DNA from: JAFTYO01 sp045611785
GTDB lineage: Bacteria; Pseudomonadota; Alphaproteobacteria; RF32; CAG-239
DNA: 17,715 nucleotides
Reading direction: 5' to 3'
NCBI GenBank assembly: GCA_045611785.1
Contig: JAZKXV010000001.1
Location: forward strand, 1 to 17,715
A program made the position numbers and the translations under genes. Positions 7,389 through 12,620 of this stretch are shown in pieces (position 1 is the first letter of the stretch; the number at the start of each line of letters is the position of its first letter). Under the pieces are notes generated by a model. It saw only the letters and a list, made by a program, of their open reading frames with translations, was not told the DNA's origin and did not search any database.

Positions 7389-7409
7389 AATAAGGGATTG
7401 CCGATTATT

Positions 7410-9167
7410 TTAATTAAAAGTCTTGCAAATAAAACTATCTAAAATTAACTGTTTCATTTCTTTGAGTTCTCTGCTCAAAGGATATTTTATTTTAGATATT
7501 TCATTTAGAACAACCTTGAGGTCTTTGGTTCTTCCATATATTCGTTGTCCGGTTCCTCTATCTGCCCAACCACATATTGCATTTTGGTATTCAGCAGGTA
7601 TTTTTACTTCAACTGCCTTAGTTTCAAAGGTGTGTCTAAATGAGTGAAACACCTTATCACTACCGGTTATGCCCAATTTATCCAAATATCTGGCAAACCA
7701 ACCTTGAACTGCTCGAGTGTATTTGCCTCTGTCTGTTTGATTTAATTCACTAAACAATTTCTTTTGTTTGCTTTTTCTTTGAAATTCCACATATCTCAAG
7801 AAACCTAACTCTAAAAGCGCCGGATGAATAGGTATAATTCTTTCAGATGTAAAGTTCTTAACCGACTTATCTTCACCACGATTATTGATTGATATACAAG
7901 GAATTCCCTTATTATTGACTATATCTGCTAAATCAAGTTGGCAGATTTCATTTAATCGGCATCCTTGGTATAAAGCAATCAATGGAACCCAAAACTTTGC
8001 TTGGTATTTTCTTTGTTTAGGGTTCGCATAGGTTTGGGGATTAAATATCAAGTGTAGTTCTTTATTATCAAACGGTGTTCTTTTATTAATTTCTAAATTT
8101 ATCGGCAAATCCACAAATTCATGCATGCTTTGTTCAACTATTTCTTCTCGAACAGCATATCTCATAAAACTCATAAAGATGTGCAAGTAACCTTTAATAG
8201 TTACTTTACTTAATCGTTTCTTGTCAGAATTAGTATAAATCTCTGACATTTTCTTTCCTTCATCTAAAGCTTTGTTCCATCGTTTTGGTACTTGATAAAT
8301 CTTTTCGCTTAGTTTCCGGCAATCCTGCTTAGTTATTTCTTCAACATAAGTCTTATCCATAATAGCAAAGGCCAGTTGAATGCTTAAAAATATCTTATTC
8401 ATTCTTTCTTCCGGAATACCTTTTAGGTTCTTTCGGTTTTCTGCATATCGCTTAGCAAACTTCTTCCAATGGGTTTTCGCCATTGATTTAGTTAGTCGTT
8501 CTTGAGTTCTTAACTCATCATAACTTCTAAGCAAGGTTTTAACTTTAGGATTGCTTGGACTATATGGTCGGTCATTTTTAATTGCTTTAATGCTATTTTG
8601 AGCATATCTATCAAGTGCTGACACATGCGAGGTAAAACTCTTAAACCATTCATATCCATCAGAGGTCTTTTCCTCTAATCCAAGTTCAATTTCCTTTTCT
8701 TTTAACTTTGAATAAGTTGTTCTTAATGTTATATTTGCTTGAGATTTATCTACCAAACTCTTCAGATAATCGACAATCATCTCTACCATTAATGCTTTTC
8801 TTTGCTCATCAGGTAGTTTGATATTATTAAAATCTTTATTGCCTTTAACAATTTCCTCTGCATTCTCTTCCAAGAAGTATTGGATTTTGCTCAATCTTGC
8901 CAGTAAGATTTTATCGACATCATTTTCATCAAGAACTACTTTGTTTTTACTGTTTATCTTCATGACTATTTCCTCAAATACATTCAAAAATGTTTGTAAA
9001 TGAGCAATTTCTGTCTTCCAGCGAATGATTGCTGTTGAATAATTTGATGTATCCAATGAATAGCATATTTCCTTACATCTTGCTATATCCCAATGTTTAC
9101 GAGGTATAGCAACTCTAAAGAAAAATGACCTGCCTTTAGTTATTAATCCGGGGTATTTCTGAACCAT
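7410..9167 (-). CDS. Tyrosine recombinase / integrase
   Basis: This site-specific recombinase of the phage-integrase family has 585 residues. The N-terminus (KGRSFFFRVAIPRKHWD, 11-27) looks like the short beta domain (DUF6538 type) of proteobacterial island integrases. A long helical region with the core-binding (SAM-like) part follows to about 350. The catalytic domain is from about 365. It shows the first arginine R404 in YQGCRLNEI, a likely K437 before SERIIPIH, the HxxR pair H508/R511 in HSFRHTF, W534 in place of the second histidine (a known substitution), and the nucleophile Y544 in RIYGR. All catalytic positions seem intact, so it is probably active. The ATG at 9167 has an AAGGAG site 8 nt upstream. 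The nearby tRNA-Thr 3' end is its likely target. Confidence 0.95.
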   Translation of the reverse strand: MVQKYPGLITKGRSFFFRVAIPRKHWDIARCKEICYSLDTSNYSTAIIRWKTEIAHLQTFLNVFEEIVMKINSKNKVVLDENDVDKILLARLSKIQYFLEENAEEIVKGNKDFNNIKLPDEQRKALMVEMIVDYLKSLVDKSQANITLRTTYSKLKEKEIELGLEEKTSDGYEWFKSFTSHVSALDRYAQNSIKAIKNDRPYSPSNPKVKTLLRSYDELRTQERLTKSMAKTHWKKFAKRYAENRKNLKGIPEERMNKIFLSIQLAFAIMDKTYVEEITKQDCRKLSEKIYQVPKRWNKALDEGKKMSEIYTNSDKKRLSKVTIKGYLHIFMSFMRYAVREEIVEQSMHEFVDLPINLEINKRTPFDNKELHLIFNPQTYANPKQRKYQAKFWVPLIALYQGCRLNEICQLDLADIVNNKGIPCISINNRGEDKSVKNFTSERIIPIHPALLELGFLRYVEFQRKSKQKKLFSELNQTDRGKYTRAVQGWFARYLDKLGITGSDKVFHSFRHTFETKAVEVKIPAEYQNAICGWADRGTGQRIYGRTKDLKVVLNEISKIKYPLSRELKEMKQLILDSFICKTFN

Positions 9168-9247
9168 TTTTAATCTCCTTTTGGTTCAGATTAACGCGCT
9201 ATTTTTTATACGTCCGTAGGAAAATGCACAGAAATTGCTCTTTTTTA

Positions 9248-9844
9248 TTAGTTTTTCAACGAATTTAAGATTAACTCTCTTAATTCCGGAATTGCTTGGT
9301 ATTTTTTAACAAAATTTTTAATGTCTTCTTGTTTCTTGGTATCTGTCGGATAAAAATAATCCTTATTTTCCAAAGCATACTCAACAACATCTTTTCTTGG
9401 ATTGATAAACATATAATAGAAATAATTATGTGTTTTATTGATTAACTTCTCTTCTTCTAAGAACTCAAATGATGTAATTGAAGATTTAATACTATCTAAT
9501 GGAGAAGTCGCACAAGTTAACTTTTGAGTGGTCTCAAAAATTAATATATCCCTGTTAATAATTGCAAAATCAATATCTTTTATACTAGTTTCAAGGATAG
9601 TATTTGTTGTCAGATATGATTCAGCAATTGGTGGTAAGTATATTTCTTCTTTGTCAGTATTATCTTCATTAGAAAAATATGCAACACTATAAAATTCCAT
9701 AAATTCACCATCTATAACAAAGTCTTCATCTTCTCTAATATTATTACAAGTATCTATAAACTCTTCGTAACCTTGTTGAACACTTTCTTTTAGCTTTTTA
9801 GCAATTTCTATATATTTTTCATCTTGATATTTGTTTTCAGTCAT
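9248..9844 (-). CDS. Unknown acidic 198-residue island protein
   Basis: I do not recognise the family. The start was set at the ATG at 9844 (MTENKYQDEK), because an AAAGGA ribosome site lies 9 nt before it. An in-frame ATG at 9877 has no such site and lies close to the preceding hairpin. The protein is acidic and soluble, without signal peptide or TM segments. The middle (about 95-130) contains alternating hydrophobic strands (IKDIDFAIINRDILIFETTQ), the rest is mostly helix. It lies downstream of another gene whose protein also begins MTEN and is separated from it by a strong hairpin. No terminator was seen between it and the integrase gene 80 bp further on, so they may be co-transcribed. Confidence 0.75.
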   Translation of the reverse strand: MTENKYQDEKYIEIAKKLKESVQQGYEEFIDTCNNIREDEDFVIDGEFMEFYSVAYFSNEDNTDKEEIYLPPIAESYLTTNTILETSIKDIDFAIINRDILIFETTQKLTCATSPLDSIKSSITSFEFLEEEKLINKTHNYFYYMFINPRKDVVEYALENKDYFYPTDTKKQEDIKNFVKKYQAIPELRELILNSLKN

Positions 9845-9882
9845 AATATTATTCCTTTCGTATTTTAAGTGATACAATTAAA

Positions 9883-9916
9883 GGATAGTCAAAGAGTTGC
9901 CGCTCTTTGGCTATCC
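9883..9916 (-). terminator. Long hairpin between the two MTEN genes
   Basis: GGATAG (9883-9888) pairs with CTATCC (9911-9916), and CAAAGAG (9890-9896) pairs with CTCTTTG (9903-9909). One T/G position lies between them, giving a 13-14 bp stem with a 6-nt loop. It begins 8 nt after the upstream gene's stop on the minus strand and is followed there by only TTTAATT. On the plus strand it is followed by GCTCTTTTTT, a better terminator tail. It may terminate or attenuate transcription between the two genes. Confidence 0.65.
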
Positions 9917-9924
9917 GCTCTTTT

Positions 9925-10458
9925 TTAAGCAACATTTGGCAAATGCTTCTTTGCTTCTTCTTGTTGTCTTTTTTCCTCTGCTTCTTTTGCAAGCTTGTCT
10001 GCCTTTTTCTGTACTCTTTCAGCTTTCTTTTTATCTCTTTGTTTTTGCTTTTGTTCTTCTCTATTTTTAACTTCATTTTCGCAGAACAATTCTATTTGAT
10101 GGTCTAAAATACCCTTAGAAACCGCTTCATAGAACTTGGTTAGGAACTCTATCTTTTGTTCCAACTTCATTAAAGGACAAGAGCAACGATAAATTCTTTT
10201 ACCACCTAATCTCACACTAAAAATTGCTGAGTTTTTCTTTTCATCCAAATCTACCAACAATTTCAGCATCTGATTTTCTTTGGTCCAAGCATTGTCTTTG
10301 AATGTTTGAATATTAAACTTAATCGCATCCAATATTCTTTGACGACAACTTGCTTTTGATAATAAACCTTCGTCTTTTTGTGTTTCTAATCTGGTGATAC
10401 CAAATGAAGCCATAAAATCTTCAATACTTTCTGACATTGGAATTACATTTTCAGTCAT
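9925..10458 (-). CDS. Unknown 177-residue protein with charged helical tail
   Basis: I do not recognise the family. The start was set at the ATG at 10458 (MTENVIPMSES), which has an AAAGGA site about 8 nt upstream. A longer in-frame start at 10521 lacks one. Residues 1-130 look globular, with mixed helix and a short beta stretch (AIFSVRLGGKRIYRC, 78-92) that contains a CSC motif at 92-94. Residues 131-172 are almost entirely K, E, Q, R and A, a charged single helix or coiled coil. There is no TM segment. The first seven codons and the leader resemble those of the next gene downstream. It may be a DNA-associated accessory protein, but nothing in the sequence proves that. Confidence 0.72.
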   Translation of the reverse strand: MTENVIPMSESIEDFMASFGITRLETQKDEGLLSKASCRQRILDAIKFNIQTFKDNAWTKENQMLKLLVDLDEKKNSAIFSVRLGGKRIYRCSCPLMKLEQKIEFLTKFYEAVSKGILDHQIELFCENEVKNREEQKQKQRDKKKAERVQKKADKLAKEAEEKRQQEEAKKHLPNVA

Positions 10459-10477
10459 TTTATTTTCCTTTCTTAAA

Positions 10478-10506
10478 ATTATTAAACCATTGTGTCTCTT
10501 GGACAA
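10478..10506 (-). promoter_or_regulatory. Candidate promoter of the 177-residue gene
   Basis: On the minus strand, TTGTCC (10501-10506), a 17-nt spacer and AATAAT (10478-10483, 5 of 6) lie 19 nt before the ATG. The leader would be short but would still include the AAAGGA site. Confidence 0.4.
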
Positions 10507-10580
10507 TTTCAGGGTAAGCAAGTTTGATTTTCTTTTTCAAGAGGTATTTTTTGAGCAATTTTTCAAAAAAGGTAAAATGA

Positions 10581-10620
10581 TAACATATGATAACATTTGG
10601 TAACATTTGCTAACAAACTT
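10581..10620. repeat. Four TAACA repeats on an exact 10-bp period
   Basis: TAACA starts at 10581, 10591, 10601 and 10611, within units of the form TAACATTTG. Spacing of one helical turn puts every copy on the same face of DNA, as expected for cooperative protein binding. The array is between two divergent genes. Confidence 0.65.
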
Positions 10621-10716
10621 TTTTCAAGTCTTTGGTTATAAAATTCGAAATTTTGATAAAATTTATTCCATTTTTACCAAAAATTACGAACGACTCGATT
10701 CTTTTATGGGTGTTTT

Positions 10717-10749
10717 CATTCCGTTTTTTAATCAAAATTCGATAAATAT
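10717..10749 (+). promoter_or_regulatory. Promoter/operator block of the ankyrin genes
   Basis: CATTCC (10717-10722), TTTTTAATCAAA ending at 10736, four bases, then GATAAATAT (10741-10749). The last box ends 27 nt before the ATG at 10777. Order and spacing match the block before the small HTH gene within one base. Confidence 0.5.
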
Positions 10750-10776
10750 TTTAAAATAAATTAAGGAGATTAAATT

Positions 10777-11232
10777 ATGGCAATAACAGATATGATTATT
10801 ATTAGTGACACCTTTTATAAAATGGCAGAAAATATAGAAGAACTAAAAGAGTTAGAGAGTAAATTAACTTATATAGACCAACCATTAACGAGCCAATTAT
10901 CAAGTTTGTTGCAAATATTATGCAAAACCTCAAATAATCCTAAAATGATAGAATATCTCTTAAAACAAGGGGCAAATCCTTATTATATGGATATTGATGG
11001 TAATACTGCTTATGAATATGCTCTTGAAAATATCTATCATATGAAAGATTGGTTATTCATCTTATTAAACCAATATAGCACAAGGTTTAAGCATCCTGAT
11101 ACAGATAGCAGGAAAGAGTTTGTATTTAATTTTATAAAGGCCGAGATTATCAAACATGAATTAGAACAACGAGAAAAAGAAAAAACTCTATTAGAAGTGC
11201 TTGATACATTATCAATTGGTGAGGAAATCTAA
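10777..11232 (+). CDS. Small ankyrin-repeat protein, first of an overlapping pair
   Basis: This 151-residue cytoplasmic protein has about two ankyrin repeats, modules that bind other proteins. The clearest signature is IEYLLKQGANPYYMDIDGNTAYEYALEN (about 58-85), combining the end of one repeat (LLKQGANP) with the start of the next (D-x-x-G-x-T). The C-terminal 40 residues are charged helix (KHELEQREKEKTLLEVLD). There is no signal peptide. The ATG has an AAGGAG site about 9 nt upstream. The stop TAA overlaps the ATG of the next gene (TAATG), so the two are translationally coupled. Small ankyrin proteins in mobile elements can be antitoxins, immunity or adaptor proteins. No partner effector is visible here, so the role is open. 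Confidence 0.85.
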   Translation: MAITDMIIISDTFYKMAENIEELKELESKLTYIDQPLTSQLSSLLQILCKTSNNPKMIEYLLKQGANPYYMDIDGNTAYEYALENIYHMKDWLFILLNQYSTRFKHPDTDSRKEFVFNFIKAEIIKHELEQREKEKTLLEVLDTLSIGEEI

Positions 11233-11501
11233 TGGATACTTATTATATAGACACGATTGAAGATGTTCAAAAGATTGCCAATATGCTAGATGACATCAAT
11301 ACTCCAATCAATAAAAATGGTGCAACACTTCTACATTTGTGCTCAATTATGAGTTCTGATACAGAACCTATTGAGTATTTGCTTGATATCGGAGCTAATC
11401 CATATCAAACCGACATCTTTGGTTTAAACTCGCTTCATTATGCTCAAAGAAATCAAAACACCATCGCAAGTTTCCTAATCCAAAAACTATTGCAAATATA
11501 A
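11232..11501 (+). CDS. Very small ankyrin-repeat protein, second of the pair
   Basis: This 89-residue protein has two ankyrin repeats: NGATLLHLCSIM with IEYLLDIGANP (29-57), then DIFGLNSLHYAQ with ASFLIQKLL (61-87). It shares the core IEYLL-x-x-GANPY-x-x-DI with the preceding protein, so the pair may come from a duplication or a split gene. The ATG overlaps the upstream stop by one base and has GAGGAA as ribosome site. The bidirectional terminator begins within the stop codon. The C-terminus is short but ends at a proper repeat boundary, so it need not be truncated. Confidence 0.82.
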   Translation: MDTYYIDTIEDVQKIANMLDDINTPINKNGATLLHLCSIMSSDTEPIEYLLDIGANPYQTDIFGLNSLHYAQRNQNTIASFLIQKLLQI

Positions 11502-11523
11502 AGGACTGAAATCTCAGTCCTTT
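11500..11523. terminator. Bidirectional terminator between convergent genes
   Basis: A perfect 10-bp stem, AAAGGACTGA (11500-11509) with TCAGTCCTTT (11514-11523), has a 4-nt AATC loop and is T-rich on both 3' sides. It overlaps the stop codons of both the ankyrin gene and the convergent winged-HTH gene. Confidence 0.88.
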
Positions 11524-12082
11524 ATTTGTTTTGCTCTATTAATTCATTTAATTTACTTTCCGATACACCTTGCTTATAAAACAAATTCTCTAAATCATTT
11601 ATTCTGCTTGATTGTTTGCTTACTTGTTCTTCAAGTCTTTGTATTCTTTCTTCCAGTTCCTGAACCTTAATTGTTAGTTCAGTATTAGATAATACAAGGT
11701 TTGTGTTTTCTGCTCGAAGATTATCTGCATAGCATTTATTGGTTTCTAATTCTTGATTTAAGTACTTATTATCTCGTTCAAGGTCTTCTTTTTCTTGTTT
11801 TAATACCTTTTTATCAATATTTCTCATATCTTCAAACAATGGCACATATTCTTTACCGGTATAACTTAACACTCGTCTTCCTTGCTTATCTATCTCTTTA
11901 TAAAGGTATCCATCTCTAATAAGGTCATTTACAAATACCTTTGCTGAACCAGGGGTTAATTCTAATGCCTGGGCAATATATTCATTACCTTCATAGAATT
12001 TGAAATTGTTATGAGTTCTAAATTTAATGTAATCCAATAAAACTTTTTTAGTGATTGATAATTTTGATGCTTTCTTTGGCAT
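11522..12082 (-). CDS. Winged-HTH DNA-binding protein with long coiled coil
   Basis: This 186-residue protein has residues 11-80 reading as a winged helix-turn-helix. A first helix (KKVLLDYIKF) is followed by the HTH at about 33-60 (NEYIAQALELTPGSAKVFVNDLIRDGYL) and a wing of KEIDKQGRRVLSYT. This resembles the MarR/HTH_36-like folds of plasmid and phage regulators. Residues 88-170 form a leucine-zipper-like coiled coil, suggesting a dimer or higher oligomer. The ATG at 12082 has an AAAGGA site about 9 nt upstream. The iteron-like array begins 77 bp before this start codon, and the GATAAATAT box lies 27 nt before it. It is the best candidate to bind the array, either as a replication initiator-like protein or as an autoregulator. 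It is short for a classical two-domain Rep protein. Confidence 0.82.
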   Translation of the reverse strand: MPKKASKLSITKKVLLDYIKFRTHNNFKFYEGNEYIAQALELTPGSAKVFVNDLIRDGYLYKEIDKQGRRVLSYTGKEYVPLFEDMRNIDKKVLKQEKEDLERDNKYLNQELETNKCYADNLRAENTNLVLSNTELTIKVQELEERIQRLEEQVSKQSSRINDLENLFYKQGVSESKLNELIEQNK

Positions 12083-12109
12083 AATTTATTCCTTTTGCTC
12101 ATTACAAAT

Positions 12110-12118
12110 ATATTTATC
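12110..12118 (-). promoter_or_regulatory. GATAAATAT box before the winged-HTH gene
   Basis: GATAAATAT on the minus strand ends 27 nt before the ATG. Two other island genes have this box at 24 and 27 nt. It is probably near -10. Confidence 0.4.
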
Positions 12119-12158
12119 GGGTGAAAAACTATTTTTTCATTTGAGCAAAAAAATTATC

Positions 12159-12301
12159 GGAAATGGTTGTTTCCACCTCAAAAGCCTAGGGAAATTGTTG
12201 TTTCCAAATATATAAAAAAGGAAATAGTTGTTGCCACCTCGGGTAATGTTTGTTTCCCCGACCGGAAATCGTTGTTTCCACCAGTGATAATGGTTGTTTC
12301 C
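12159..12301. repeat. Iteron-like array of six 16-bp repeats
   Basis: The consensus is GGAAATNGTTGTTTCC. Copies lie at 12159-12174, 12190-12205, 12220-12235, 12242-12257, 12264-12279 and 12286-12301. Starts are 31, 30, 22, 22 and 22 bp apart, so the last four are on an exact two-turn period. Each unit has inverted arms GGAAA and TTTCC around six bases. The right half, GTTGTTTCC, is the most conserved; the left arm decays in copies 4 and 6. Direct repeats near 22 bp next to a DNA-binding protein gene are typical of iteron plasmid origins. An operator array for the winged-HTH gene is the alternative. Confidence 0.8.
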
Positions 12302-12365
12302 CAGGTTACTCCAAATAACGCAGGAAATACAACGTGTTAATATAAGATTTTTGAAGCTACAATAG

Positions 12366-12400
12366 TATTATAATAGATATAAACAATAGCTATTATAATA
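12366..12400. repeat. AT-rich 11-bp inverted repeat made of two palindromes
   Basis: TATTATAATAG (12366-12376) and its exact reverse complement (12390-12400) flank 13 bases. The 10-bp core TATTATAATA is itself a perfect palindrome and is preceded by AATAG in both copies, so the copies also read as direct repeats 25 bp apart. The DNA here is very AT-rich and would melt easily. Confidence 0.65.
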
Positions 12401-12557
12401 ACCTAGATTAAGACATTAGTTCCCTTGGTTCTTTTAATGACAATAGCTGATTTACCTACCAATGCCTGTGGGGGGATTTGTTTTCCCTGAGAAGTTGAAT
12501 AGATTTTATCTAATTAACTTAGTACCTTAAAAAACCAAAGAAAATTCTTTTTTTTGC

Positions 12558-12586
12558 TTGAATTTGATATTAGTTAAAGATAACAT
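12558..12586 (+). promoter_or_regulatory. Candidate promoter of the hsdRMS operon
   Basis: TTGAAT (12558-12563), a 17-nt spacer and TAACAT (12581-12586) are both 4 of 6 to consensus. The predicted start near 12593 falls inside the inverted repeat at 12591-12611. Confidence 0.3.
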
Positions 12587-12590
12587 ACTT

Positions 12591-12611
12591 CTCATAATCA
12601 AATATTATGAG
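12591..12611 (+). promoter_or_regulatory. Inverted repeat over the hsdR leader and ribosome site
   Basis: CTCATAAT and ATTATGAG form a perfect 8-bp inverted repeat around CAAAT, ending 9 nt before the ATG at 12621. The only ribosome-site-like bases (GAG) are in its right arm. It could be an operator or an RNA hairpin that limits hsdR translation. Confidence 0.5.
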
Positions 12612-12620
12612 AATATAACG

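Larger units (their letters stand above)
10459..10776. other. 318-bp divergent intergenic region
   Basis: This AT-rich region separates the leftward gene starting at 10458 from the rightward ankyrin gene at 10777. It holds a candidate promoter for the leftward gene, four TAACA repeats on a 10-bp period, and the three-box block shared with the small HTH gene. No convincing gene was found in it. Confidence 0.6.
12083..12620. other. 540-bp non-coding region, candidate replication origin/control region
   Basis: This region separates the leftward winged-HTH gene from the rightward hsdR. In order it holds the GATAAATAT box, the six-copy iteron-like array, an AT-rich block with two copies of the palindrome TATTATAATA (12366-12400), about 150 bp in which I see nothing specific, and a candidate hsdR promoter with an inverted repeat. 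No clear DnaA box was seen. The order of iterons followed by AT-rich DNA resembles a theta-replication origin. Confidence 0.5.

Noticed and set aside
9845..9877. Upstream ATG at 9877 for the 198-residue protein
   Set aside because: It has no ribosome site and nearly touches the hairpin, while the ATG at 9844 has AAAGGA correctly spaced.
9849..10107. Lys/Arg-rich minus-strand frame 9849-10076 and Phe/Leu-rich plus-strand frame 9907-10107
   Set aside because: Both are out-of-frame readings of the charged tail of the 177-residue gene. The composition comes from that low-complexity DNA.
12159..12301. CRISPR array
   Set aside because: The repeats are 16 bp with 6- to 15-bp gaps of uneven size and no cas genes nearby. 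This fits protein-binding repeats, not CRISPR.
12470..12487. Possible seventh degenerate repeat unit (G-run, ATTTGTTTTCCC)
   Set aside because: It is far from the array, off phase and matches only loosely.
12558..12620. TTG start adding 21 residues to HsdR
   Set aside because: The added residues are unlike the family N-terminus, and the segment holds the candidate promoter and inverted repeat. ATG at 12621 is preferred.
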